Made by a program: the position numbers and the translations under genes
Notes under the pieces: model-generated
What the model was told of the DNA's origin: nothing
Databases searched by the model: none
What the model saw: the letters and a program-made list of their open reading frames with translations, nothing else
Origin: Chloroflexota bacterium
Lineage (GTDB): Bacteria; Chloroflexota; Anaerolineae; Anaerolineales; UBA11657
NCBI GenBank assembly: GCA_003670425.1
Contig: QWRL01000032.1
Coordinates: 1-16,695, forward strand
Direction: 5' to 3'
DNA: 16,695 bases
Shown: positions 7,454 to 14,647 of the stretch, piece by piece
Layout: each line of letters starts with the position of its first letter
How positions within the stretch are numbered: position 1 is the first letter of the stretch

Positions 7454-7489
7454 TTAAAGAAAACAGCCTCCCGCATGCGGGAGGCTGTT
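7454..7489 (-). terminator. intrinsic terminator of dnaK
   Basis: A 28-bp perfect inverted repeat at 7462-7489 (arms AACAGCCTCCCGCA and its complement), 20 bp past the dnaK stop. On the minus strand it is followed by TTTTCTTTAA. A GC-rich stem with a T tract is a textbook Rho-independent terminator, separating dnaK from ilvE. Confidence 0.93.
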
Positions 7490-7509
7490 GAATTGCTGCG
7501 GCGCTGCGC

Positions 7510-9381
7510 CTACGCTTCCGTAAACTCGCCCTCAACCACGTCCTCATCAGACTTCTTGGGGCCGCTGCCATTGGCGCCGGCTTGCGCTGCCGTCTGCTGG
7601 TTGAGCACGGCGGCAGCCTGCTCCAGCTGCTGGTTGGCATCGCGCATGCGCGCGGCGTCTTCACCCTTTGCGGCTTCCCGCACATCACGGATGCGGCCCT
7701 CCACCATCTCGCGTGTCTGGCTGTCCAGCTTGTCGCCCGCCTCCTGCACAGTTTTCTCGGTTTGATACGCCAGGCTCTCGGCGCTGTTGCGCACCTCGGC
7801 CAGCTCCCGCAGGCGCTTGTCCTGTGCATCGTGCTGGCGCGCTTCATTTATCAGCCGCTCAACTTCGTTCTTGTCCAAGTTGGTGCTGGCAGTAATGGTG
7901 ATTTTCTGTTCGCGGCCGGTGGCTTTGTCTTTTGCGCTTACGTTCAGAATGCCGTTGGCATCAATGTCAAAAGTGACCTCCACTTGCGGCATGCCACGCG
8001 GCGCCGCCGGAATACCTTCCAGCCGAAACTGGCCCATGGTCATGTTGTCTTGCGCCATGCTGCGCTCGCCCTGCAGAATGTGAATATCCACTGCCGTCTG
8101 CCCGTCCGCAGCTGTGGAGAAAACCTGGCTCTTGTTCACCGGGATGGTGGTGTTGCGCTCAATCAGCGAGGTCATCACACCGCCCAGCGTTTCGAGGCCC
8201 AATGACAGCGGAGTGACATCGAGCAGCAGCACATCCTTTACATCGCCGGACAGCACACCGCCCTGCACGGCAGCACCCACTGCCACCACCTCATCCGGAT
8301 TGACGCCCTTGTGCGGCGCCTTGCCGGTCAATTTTTCCACCAGCTCTTGCACCATGGGCATGCGCGATGAGCCGCCCACCAGCACCACTTGGTCAATCTT
8401 GCTGGCGCTCAGCCCGGAGTCTTTTAGCGCACTCTCAAACGGGCCGCGTAAGCGGTCCACTAATTTCTGCGTAAGCTTCTCAAAGTGGCTGCGCGTGAGC
8501 GTCATCTGCACATGCTTTGGCCCGTTGGCATCGGCCGTGATGAACGGCAGATTGATTTCAGTTTGCGCCATCGCACTCAGTTCAATCTTTGCTTTTTCCG
8601 CGCCTTCGCGCAAGCGCTGCAGCGCCTGCTTGTCTTTGCGCAGGTCAATGCCCTCTTGTTTTTTGAATTCGTCAGCCACCCACTCGGCCAGCGCTGCATC
8701 CCAGTCATCGCCGCCCAAGTGCGTATCCCCGTTCGTGGCTTTCACCTCCACCACGCCGTCGCCCACTTCCAGCACCGAAACATCAAATGTTCCGCCGCCC
8801 AAATCAAACACCAAGATGGTTTCGTTGGCACGCTTGTCCAGGCCATACGCCAGGGCTGCGGCGGTTGGCTCGTTGATGATGCGCAGCACTTCCAGCCCGG
8901 CAATCTTGCCTGCATCTTTGGTGGCCTGGCGCTGCGAGTCGTTAAAGTATGCCGGCACCGTGATGACAGCCTGCGTAACCGGCGTACCCAGATAAGCCTC
9001 AGCATCCGTCTTCAGCTTGCTCAAGATCATGGCCGAAATTTCCTGCGGCGTATAAGTCTTCCCGGTTTGCGGGATGGTTACGCGCGCATCGCCGTTGGGG
9101 CCAGCCACCACCTGATACGGCACCAAGCTGCGCTCCGAGCCTACTTCGTTTTCACGCCGGCCCATGAAGCGCTTGATGGAGTACACGGTGTTCTCCGGAT
9201 TGATCACTGCCTGGCGTTTGGCTGTCTGCCCCACCAGCTTCTCGCCGTTTTTATTAAACGCCACAATCGATGGCATGGTGCGCTGCCCCTCACTGGTGCT
9301 GATCACCACGGGATCACCGCCCTCCATCACCGCCACGACCGAATTTGTCGTTCCCAAATCAATTCCAACAATCTTTGACAT
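7510..9381 (-). CDS. dnaK: molecular chaperone DnaK (Hsp70)
   Basis: Full-length Hsp70 of 623 residues. The N-terminal ATPase domain (about 1-380) shows VGIDLGTTNS at 4-13, the VPAYFNDSQRQATKDAG motif, EPTAAALAYG, DLGGGTFDVSV and VLVGGSSRMP. The linker VLLLDVTPLSLG leads to the substrate-binding domain and helical lid. The tail ends in EDVVEGEFTEA, the variant of the bacterial DVVDAEF-type terminus. It folds proteins in the cytosol with DnaJ and GrpE. The ATG start is preceded by AGAGG at about 9 nt. It stands alone: no grpE, dnaJ or hrcA adjoins it, it ends at a strong terminator, and I see no CIRCE operator upstream. No unusual residues were noted. Confidence 0.98.
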   Translation of the reverse strand: MSKIVGIDLGTTNSVVAVMEGGDPVVISTSEGQRTMPSIVAFNKNGEKLVGQTAKRQAVINPENTVYSIKRFMGRRENEVGSERSLVPYQVVAGPNGDARVTIPQTGKTYTPQEISAMILSKLKTDAEAYLGTPVTQAVITVPAYFNDSQRQATKDAGKIAGLEVLRIINEPTAAALAYGLDKRANETILVFDLGGGTFDVSVLEVGDGVVEVKATNGDTHLGGDDWDAALAEWVADEFKKQEGIDLRKDKQALQRLREGAEKAKIELSAMAQTEINLPFITADANGPKHVQMTLTRSHFEKLTQKLVDRLRGPFESALKDSGLSASKIDQVVLVGGSSRMPMVQELVEKLTGKAPHKGVNPDEVVAVGAAVQGGVLSGDVKDVLLLDVTPLSLGLETLGGVMTSLIERNTTIPVNKSQVFSTAADGQTAVDIHILQGERSMAQDNMTMGQFRLEGIPAAPRGMPQVEVTFDIDANGILNVSAKDKATGREQKITITASTNLDKNEVERLINEARQHDAQDKRLRELAEVRNSAESLAYQTEKTVQEAGDKLDSQTREMVEGRIRDVREAAKGEDAARMRDANQQLEQAAAVLNQQTAAQAGANGSGPKKSDEDVVEGEFTEA

Positions 9382-9445
9382 TCTGCTAACCTCTTGTTTT
9401 TATTGAACCAGACCAAGGGGAGAATAGGCGCACAGCGTTTGAGGA

Positions 9446-9474
9446 GTATTAGAGAAGAATTAGGCTGCTGTTAG
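9446..9474 (-). promoter_or_regulatory. candidate dnaK promoter
   Basis: On the minus strand CTAACA (9474-9469) and TAATAC (9451-9446) are separated by exactly 17 bp, each a reasonable match to the -35 and -10 of a vegetative sigma factor. A start near 9439 would give a leader of about 58 nt before dnaK. It overlaps the presumed -35 area of the opposing promoter, so the two directions may compete. No experimental signature can be read from sequence alone. Confidence 0.35.
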
Positions 9475-9494
9475 TTGTGGCCACTGTTTTCCGT

Positions 9495-9500
9495 TATACT
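9495..9500 (+). promoter_or_regulatory. candidate -10 box for the GT2 gene
   Basis: TATACT on the plus strand in the dnaK/GT2 divergent gap, with only poor -35 candidates about 17 bp upstream (TAGTTG). Transcription would begin near 9507 and produce a leader of about 215 nt before the GTG at 9723. The same hexamer is used in front of the lipoprotein gene in this window. Confidence 0.4.
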
Positions 9501-9722
9501 GCGCGGCGTAACCGGGTGGGTTGGTCTGTGACCGGCGGTGGAACCAAAAATGTGCACTTTCAAGGGGGTTTCGGTCTGCCTGCGCGAACATGCGGGCTGC
9601 TGCCCGCCTGCAGGCTGGCAGCCCAATGCGGCCGGGCAGCCGCCTAAGATGCGGCGGCGCGTGCATGCGTACGCTTGCCGGCACGTTGCATTAGCGTCCG
9701 CCGCACGCAGCCAACTTGTATC
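9501..9722 (+). other. GC-rich, hairpin-rich leader of the GT2 gene
   Basis: About 220 bp with no convincing protein. Several hairpins follow one another. GGTC-TGT-GACC (9523-9533) is flanked by GGTT/AACC. GCGGGC-TGCT-GCCCGC is at 9592-9607, GGCT-GGC-AGCC near 9613-9623, and GCGGC-CGGGCA-GCCGC just after. It may be a regulated 5' leader or a small RNA. It matches no riboswitch class I can recognise. Confidence 0.35.
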
Positions 9723-10685
9723 GTGAGCGACACCAAATTTTCCATTGTCGTACCGGTCTTCAACGAGGCCGAGTCACTGGCCGAACTTTACCGGCGCATG
9801 TGTGCTGTAATGGACGGGCTGGATGGCGCCTGCGAGCTGATCCTCGTCAACGATGGCAGCCACGACGGCACAGCGCAATTGCTGCGCGCGCTGCAAGCCA
9901 AAGATGCGCGCGTGCGCGTACTGGAGTTCTCGCGCAACTTTGGGCATCAAATGGCCATTACCGCCGGGCTGGATTACGCCGACGGCAGCGCTGTGATCGT
10001 CATCGATGCCGACCTGCAGGATCCGCCGGAGGCGATCCCGCTGCTGGTGGCCGAATGGCAGCGCGGCGCGCAGGTTGTATTCGCAGTGCGTGCCAAGCGC
10101 CTCGGTGAAAGCTGGCTGAAGCGCAGCAGCGCGGCTGCGTTTTACCGCATCATCAACCGCCTCACAGAGCTGCACATCCCGCTCGATAGCGGCGACTTCC
10201 GCTTGCTGGACCGGCAGGTGGTGCTGGCGCTGCGCGAAGTGCGCGAGCATCATCGCTTCATGCGCGGGCTTTCGGTGTGGCTGGGGTTTCGCCAAGCCAG
10301 CGTGCAGTACGTGCGCCACGAGCGCTTTGCCGGCGTCAGCAAATATCCCATGCGCAAGATGCTGCGCTTTGCGGCTGATGGCATCACAAGCTTCTCCTAT
10401 GTTCCGCTGCAGCTGGCCACCACGCTGGGCTTTTTGGCGGCCGGCCTGGCGCTGCTGGGCATCCCGGCAGTGCTGCTGCTGCGCCTCTCCGGTTACCTTG
10501 CGTTTGAGGGGCAAGCCACCACGCTCAGCAGCGTGCTGCTGCTCGGCGGCGTGCAGCTTATCTTTCTCGGAATCATCGGTGAGTACCTGGGGCGCATCTA
10601 CAACGAGGTAAAGAAGCGCCCGCTCTACATAATAAGTGCGCAGTTGGGGTTTGCGGATTCCGCGCACAATCCGCGCAAGCCGTGA
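9723..10685 (+). CDS. GT2 glycosyltransferase, polyprenyl-phosphate (GtrB/DPM1-like) type
   Basis: Membrane-anchored glycosyltransferase of 320 residues from GTG 9723 (start of SDTKFSIVVPVFNE). Domains: a GT-A catalytic domain with VNDGSHDGT (42-50), FSRNFGHQMAITAGLDYA (69-86), the DADLQDPPE metal/donor motif (95-103) and DSGDFRLLDR (155-164). Two membrane helices follow at about 229-255 and 269-292, then GEYLGRIYNEVKKRPLY, typical of the GtrB/ArnC/DPM1 group. These transfer a sugar from a nucleotide donor to undecaprenyl or dolichyl phosphate at the cytoplasmic face, for cell-envelope glycan or protein glycosylation. The sugar is not predictable. An upstream TTG at 9675 is rejected, as homology starts after it. 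Neither start has a good Shine-Dalgarno sequence. It could contribute to the surface-glycan genes at the right end. Confidence 0.9.
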   Translation: MSDTKFSIVVPVFNEAESLAELYRRMCAVMDGLDGACELILVNDGSHDGTAQLLRALQAKDARVRVLEFSRNFGHQMAITAGLDYADGSAVIVIDADLQDPPEAIPLLVAEWQRGAQVVFAVRAKRLGESWLKRSSAAAFYRIINRLTELHIPLDSGDFRLLDRQVVLALREVREHHRFMRGLSVWLGFRQASVQYVRHERFAGVSKYPMRKMLRFAADGITSFSYVPLQLATTLGFLAAGLALLGIPAVLLLRLSGYLAFEGQATTLSSVLLLGGVQLIFLGIIGEYLGRIYNEVKKRPLYIISAQLGFADSAHNPRKP

Positions 10686-10753
10686 GCCCGCTGCGCTAGT
10701 CATCCTCTGCCAGTTGTCTCCGGCATAGCACTCGCGCCAATCAAAGGCAACCC

Positions 10754-12220
10754 ATGCGCCTGATGCACATCAACGGCCGCTTCACGCAAGGCCAGGCTAC
10801 GCAGGAGATTGCCGTGCACAACCCGGCCACTGAGGAAGTGCTGGACACAGTGCCACGCGGCACTGCTGCCGATGCCAGCGCTGCGGTTGCGGCAGCCCTG
10901 GCCGCAGCGCCGCAGTGGCGTGCCACCGTGGCCAACGACCGCGCCGAGCTGCTGCACGCCGCGGCCACCAAGCTGCGCCACCATCAGGAGCATCTGATCC
11001 GGCTGCTCACGCTGGAGCAAGGCAAACCCTGGAGCGAGAACGAGGAAGAGCTGGTGTGGGCGGCCAATACCTTTGACTACTACGCAGAGCTGGGGCGCCA
11101 CGAGCGCGGCAGCGTGCTGCCGCCGGGCACGCCCACCCAATTTAATTTCACGCTCAAGGAGCCGTACGGCGTGGTGGCCTGCATCACGCCGTGGAATTTT
11201 CCGCTGTTGCTTTTGGCGTGGAAGCTGGCGCCAGCGCTGGCGGCCGGCAATACCTGCGTTATCAAGCCCTCTGAGATGACGCCGCTCAGCACGCTGTACA
11301 TGCAGGAGCACTGCCTCGACCATTTGCCGGCCGGCGTGGTAAATGTTGTGACGGGCTACGGCCCGGAGGTGGCGGAACCGCTGGTGACGCATGCGGACGT
11401 GGACATGGTGGCGTTCACCGGCAGCCTTGCCACCGGCCAGCGCATTGCTGCGCTGGCCGCACCGCAAATGAAGAAGCTGCATCTGGAGCTGGGCGGCAAG
11501 GATGCGTTTGTGATTGCCGACGATGCCGACCCGCAAGTGGCGGCGCGTGCGCTGGCGTATGCTGCGCTGCTTAACTGCGGGCAAGTGTGCACCTCGGCTG
11601 AGCGCGTTTATCTGCCGCGGGCGCGCGCCGCGCAGTTTACAGAAGCACTGGTGGAACACGTGCGCAGCCTGCGCCTTGGGCCGGGCATGGAGAGCACCAC
11701 AGACCTGGGCCCGATGATGGGCGAGAAGTACCGCGCCAAGTTTGAAACGCATGTGGAGCAGGCGCGCCACGCCGGTGCGGCAATCCTCACGGGCGGCCGC
11801 CGCCCGCCGGGCTTTACGCGCGGATTTTTCTACGAGCCCACCGTCATCGCCAATGCCAACCACGGCATGCTTGTGATGAGCGCCGAGACCTTTGGCCCGG
11901 CAATTCCGCTGATGGAGTACAGCAGCTTTGATGAAGCCATCCAGCTGGCCAACGACTCGCCGTATGGGCTGGGCGCGACGCTGCTGAGCCGTGACCCTGA
12001 CCGCATCAAGCGCTTTTTTGATGAAGTGCGCGCCGGCACCATCTGGATCAACGATCCGCTCACGGACAACTACGCCGGCCCGTTTGGCGGCATGCGCATG
12101 TCTGGCGGCAGCCGGGAGCTGGGCCAGGAGGGACTCGAGGAGTTCCGTACCACCAAACACGTGCACTGGGACTTCAGCGCAGCCGCCAAGCCATACTGGT
12201 ACCCCTACGGCAGCGCGTAA
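10754..12220 (+). CDS. NAD(P)-dependent aldehyde dehydrogenase
   Basis: Aldehyde dehydrogenase superfamily enzyme of 488 residues, oxidising an aldehyde to its acid in the cytosol. Catalytic and cofactor residues are present: N148 in TPWNFPL, K171 in IKPSEMTP, FTGS at 221-224, general base E245 in LELGGKD, nucleophile C279 in NCGQVCTS and ETFGP near 377. The C-terminus (HWDF...KPYWYPYG) resembles members annotated as betaine- or lactaldehyde-type dehydrogenases, but substrate assignment would be guesswork. The ATG at 10754 has AAAGG about 7 nt upstream; another ATG lies at 10763. It sits 68 bp behind the GT2 gene with no clear promoter or terminator between, so read-through is possible. A long frame on the opposite strand is only its antisense shadow. 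Confidence 0.95.
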   Translation: MRLMHINGRFTQGQATQEIAVHNPATEEVLDTVPRGTAADASAAVAAALAAAPQWRATVANDRAELLHAAATKLRHHQEHLIRLLTLEQGKPWSENEEELVWAANTFDYYAELGRHERGSVLPPGTPTQFNFTLKEPYGVVACITPWNFPLLLLAWKLAPALAAGNTCVIKPSEMTPLSTLYMQEHCLDHLPAGVVNVVTGYGPEVAEPLVTHADVDMVAFTGSLATGQRIAALAAPQMKKLHLELGGKDAFVIADDADPQVAARALAYAALLNCGQVCTSAERVYLPRARAAQFTEALVEHVRSLRLGPGMESTTDLGPMMGEKYRAKFETHVEQARHAGAAILTGGRRPPGFTRGFFYEPTVIANANHGMLVMSAETFGPAIPLMEYSSFDEAIQLANDSPYGLGATLLSRDPDRIKRFFDEVRAGTIWINDPLTDNYAGPFGGMRMSGGSRELGQEGLEEFRTTKHVHWDFSAAAKPYWYPYGSA

Positions 12221-12274
12221 ATTGCGGGCTGCAGCCGCCCGGCAGAAACTGCGCCGCGAGCCCGTCCGCAGCGC

Positions 12275-12303
12275 TTGACAGTGGCGCCGGGCGCGATTAA
12301 CAT
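12275..12303 (+). promoter_or_regulatory. near-consensus sigma-70-type promoter of the cold-shock gene
   Basis: TTGACA (12275-12280), a 17-bp spacer, then TAACAT (12298-12303). The -35 is perfect, the -10 matches four of six. Transcription would start near 12310, giving a leader of roughly 57 nt. It is the best-looking promoter in the window and separates the cold-shock gene from the aldehyde dehydrogenase. Confidence 0.8.
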
Positions 12304-12315
12304 TTTTGAATTGAT

Positions 12316-12333
12316 GCGGCGCCGGCCCGCCGC
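12316..12333 (+). promoter_or_regulatory. hairpin in the 5' leader of the cold-shock gene
   Basis: GCGGCG and CGCCGC form a 6-bp all-GC stem around CCGGCC, just after the predicted transcription start and 15 bp before the AGGAGGAG ribosome site. Cold-shock mRNAs of other bacteria use leader structures for temperature control or stability; that such a role applies here is inference. Confidence 0.35.
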
Positions 12334-12366
12334 AAAACCTTATTGTGCAGGAGGAGTATTGATCGT

Positions 12367-12579
12367 ATGTCTGAGCGTGTCACCGGGGAAGTAAAATGGT
12401 TCAGTGCGCCGAAAGGTTACGGCTTCATTGGCCACGAAGGCGGTGAGGATTTGTTCGTTCATTTTTCTGCGCTGAGCATGGAGGGGTACCGCAAATTGGT
12501 GCGCGGGCAGAAGGTTGAGTTTGCCATCACGGATGGCAAAAACGGCCTGCAAGCAATTGAAGTACAAGTGATCCCTTAG
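12367..12579 (+). CDS. cold-shock domain protein (CspA family)
   Basis: Single cold-shock domain of 70 residues, the usual length. It binds single-stranded RNA/DNA and acts as an RNA chaperone. RNP1 is KGYGFI and RNP2 is DLFVHF; the N-terminus GEVKWFSAPKGYG is nearly canonical, with A in place of the usual N/D/E. The aromatic residues needed for stacking (W, F, Y, F, F, H, F) are present. The ATG at 12367 is set by AGGAGGAG at 12349-12356. The longer frame from 12343 would begin within the leader and swallow the Shine-Dalgarno sequence. The gene is monocistronic, with its own promoter and an intrinsic terminator. Confidence 0.95.
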   Translation: MSERVTGEVKWFSAPKGYGFIGHEGGEDLFVHFSALSMEGYRKLVRGQKVEFAITDGKNGLQAIEVQVIP

Positions 12580-12600
12580 GGTCACAGTCTGCCAATCATC

Positions 12601-12636
12601 AAAAGCCCCTGCCCTGCGGGGGCTTTTGCATTTTAT
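12601..12636 (+). terminator. intrinsic terminator of the cold-shock gene
   Basis: AAAAGCCCC (12601-12609) pairs with GGGGCTTTT (12619-12627) around a short loop and is followed by GCATTTTATT. Located 21 bp past the stop codon. It is nearly symmetrical, so it could work in both directions. Confidence 0.9.
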
Positions 12637-12653
12637 TGCAACGGTGCCAAAGG

Positions 12654-12659
12654 TATACT
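12654..12659 (+). promoter_or_regulatory. -10 box for the lipoprotein-glycosyltransferase operon
   Basis: TATACT lies 23 bp before the lipoprotein start and right behind the cold-shock terminator. A -35 at the usual distance would be TTTTAT, a weak match. The leader would be under 20 nt and contain the AGGGTGAG ribosome site. Confidence 0.45.
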
Positions 12660-12682
12660 TTGTGCATGCAGGGTGAGTAGAA

Positions 12683-14647
12683 ATGCCCGCAGGCCCAACG
12701 CGCCGCGCTGCTGACGCTGCGCATTGCCGGCGGCAGCGCACTGCATACTTGCTGCTGGCTTGTGTGCTGGCTGCGTGTGGCGCAGCGCCGGACCGGCCGG
12801 CCACAAACAAATCTGCGCCAGCCGTTGCCACGCGCAAACCAATTGTAGCGACGGCCACGCGGCGCAGCACGCGCATGCCCTCACACACGCCAACAGCTAC
12901 GCCAACAGCTACGCCCACCGCCCCGCCAACCGTGACGCCCCGGTCCACCCACACCAGTCCACCGGTTGCGCCCCTGCCCTTCACAGATGATTTCAAGAAT
13001 GCCCGCACCGGACTGCCTGAGGAAACCTACCAAAACCTCAAAAGTTATTACTCAAGCTCTGGATTTAAGATTGATTTCCTGGCCGCAAACCTGCTGCAAA
13101 TGGAGCCGTACCCGCGGGAATTCCCGGCCGACTTCTCAGCCCAGCTGCGCCTTAAGTTAGGCACAAACTTATCCACGTCAGCCGGTCTGGCATTTCGCGT
13201 CGCAGACCAGGACAACTACTATGCGTTTATAGTAAATGGTGGTGGCGACTTTTGGCTGCTCAAGGTGGCAGACGGCAAAACTGAAACGCTGCAGAGCGCG
13301 GAGATTGAGCAGCTCCAAAACGCATTTGAAATCGGCGACTTGCGGATAGATGTGCAGGGCTCAGAGTTTCGCGTGTATGCGCACGATATCCTGCTCACGG
13401 TGGCGCAGGATGAAACTTTTGCAGCCGGCGGCATCGGGCTGGTGGGCTGGTCTGAGGATGGCGCAGACAGCCTGAGCTTTACGCAGCTGGATGTGATTGA
13501 GTATGGGCAACGCAGCGTGCCTGCCGGCAGTGAATGTGCACTGACAGTGGATGACAGTCCGCACGCGGGCACCCGCCAGGTGCGGCTTGGGCCGCTGGGC
13601 GCTGATGGCATGGCGCGTTTGCGCATCGAGGCCGGTGACGAAGCCATATTACTTTTTGCCCGCACCGCCAATCCGCTTGAAGTAATTTATGTGTCCGCCG
13701 CAACAGACCCCAGTGGCAAAGACCTCTATAACCCTGACTACGATGGCACACAAAACAGCACCGCGCAACTGGTGTGGCCCGCAGCGCCTTCTAACGAAGG
13801 CGAACTCACCCTGTTTCTGCCGCTGACGCCGGTGGAGATGCTGTTGCCTGGTAATTATGAGTTCAACCTCTCGACGCAGGAGGGGGCGCCAATTTGTGAT
13901 GCGCTGGCTATCGTGCGCACTGCAACCGATCCGGTGCCGCTGGTGCTTGACGTGAACCTGTGGCTGGTGAGCGATGCGCCGCAGCTGGCAGCTGCCGCGG
14001 GCCGGCAGCTGCTGGAGGATACGCTGCGCCAGTCCGCGCGGCGCATTCTGGAGCCGCATAACCTTTCAATCGGCACAGTGCATTTTGGCGAAGCCAGCGC
14101 CGCACAGCGTGCGCGCTTGCAGCGCATACCAGATGCGCAATACGAGGAGTTGTGCAGCGCGCTAAAGGCGGACATGGGCAGCGGTTATAGAATGAATGTG
14201 GCGGTTGTCGACGAGTACCGCGTTGCTATTCCGGAGGGGGCAGCTGAAGAACCAGTGCTGGGCCTTGCGCCACAGCCGGGCGCGGCCATCATCACGGAGG
14301 GGCGCAACTCTTGCGCGGTGGTGGCGTGGGAGCTGATGGAGGGCGATACGCAAGAGCTGGCAGCTACAATCATTCACGAGTCGGCGCACTTCCTCGGGCT
14401 GGCGCACACCACCGATGAAGACGGGCGCAGCTTCGACTTTTTGTCCGACACGCCACAGTGTTCTGCTGCGACAGCAGACGCGGATGGTGACAAAACCGTG
14501 GATGTCAGGGAGTGCGCACTGTTCGACGCAAACAACCTGATGTTTTGGCAAAGTGGCGTGGAGCAGGCAGCGGTGAATTTGACCGCACAGCAGACATGGC
14601 TGCTGCGGCGCCACCCGCTCTTTCATCCTGCGCCACAGACACCATGA
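12683..14647 (+). CDS. secreted lipoprotein with LamG/DUF1080-like domain and C-terminal metzincin-like metalloprotease site
   Basis: Predicted exported, lipid-anchored protein of 654 residues. The signal peptide has an Arg-rich start and LLLACVLAAC, a lipobox with C32 as acylation site. A disordered Thr-Pro linker follows (TPTATPTATPTAPPTVTP, about 70-90). Next comes a beta-rich module at about 98-275 (DDFKNARTG..., FSAQLRLKLG, GLAFRVADQDNYYAFIV, GIGLVGWS), matching the concanavalin-like/DUF1080 style. A second beta domain spans about 278-410. The C-terminal part has HESAHFLGLAH (H565-H575), an exact HExxHxxGxxH zinc site, with M620 in NNLMFW as the presumed Met-turn. This points to a metzincin-like protease, though no named family is certain. 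AGGGTGAG precedes the ATG. The stop overlaps the GT4 start (ATGA), linking it to glycan genes. Its target could be a surface polymer or protein; that is inference. Confidence 0.8.
   Translation: MPAGPTRRAADAAHCRRQRTAYLLLACVLAACGAAPDRPATNKSAPAVATRKPIVATATRRSTRMPSHTPTATPTATPTAPPTVTPRSTHTSPPVAPLPFTDDFKNARTGLPEETYQNLKSYYSSSGFKIDFLAANLLQMEPYPREFPADFSAQLRLKLGTNLSTSAGLAFRVADQDNYYAFIVNGGGDFWLLKVADGKTETLQSAEIEQLQNAFEIGDLRIDVQGSEFRVYAHDILLTVAQDETFAAGGIGLVGWSEDGADSLSFTQLDVIEYGQRSVPAGSECALTVDDSPHAGTRQVRLGPLGADGMARLRIEAGDEAILLFARTANPLEVIYVSAATDPSGKDLYNPDYDGTQNSTAQLVWPAAPSNEGELTLFLPLTPVEMLLPGNYEFNLSTQEGAPICDALAIVRTATDPVPLVLDVNLWLVSDAPQLAAAAGRQLLEDTLRQSARRILEPHNLSIGTVHFGEASAAQRARLQRIPDAQYEELCSALKADMGSGYRMNVAVVDEYRVAIPEGAAEEPVLGLAPQPGAAIITEGRNSCAVVAWELMEGDTQELAATIIHESAHFLGLAHTTDEDGRSFDFLSDTPQCSAATADADGDKTVDVRECALFDANNLMFWQSGVEQAAVNLTAQQTWLLRRHPLFHPAPQTP

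Noticed and set aside
9426..9452. GAGTATTAG as half of a CIRCE element upstream of dnaK
   Set aside because: The opposite half-site at the required 9-nt spacing reads AGGCGCACA, which does not match TTAGCACTC.
9511..9550. RFN-like (GACCGGCGGT) and T-box-like (GGTGGAACC) words in the leader of the GT2 gene
   Set aside because: The surrounding conserved parts of an FMN riboswitch or a T-box stem I are missing, only about 25 nt lie between the presumed transcription start and these words, and the downstream gene is neither a riboflavin nor an aminoacyl-tRNA gene.
10700..12166. 488-codon open frame on the minus strand opposite the aldehyde dehydrogenase
   Set aside because: It is the antisense shadow of a clear catalytic-residue-bearing gene in GC-rich DNA; its translation is rich in Arg, His, Ala and Gln and has no domain pattern.
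12893..12920. Short tandem repeat of ACGCCAACAGCT as a possible repeat element
   Set aside because: It simply encodes the Thr-Pro linker of the lipoprotein.
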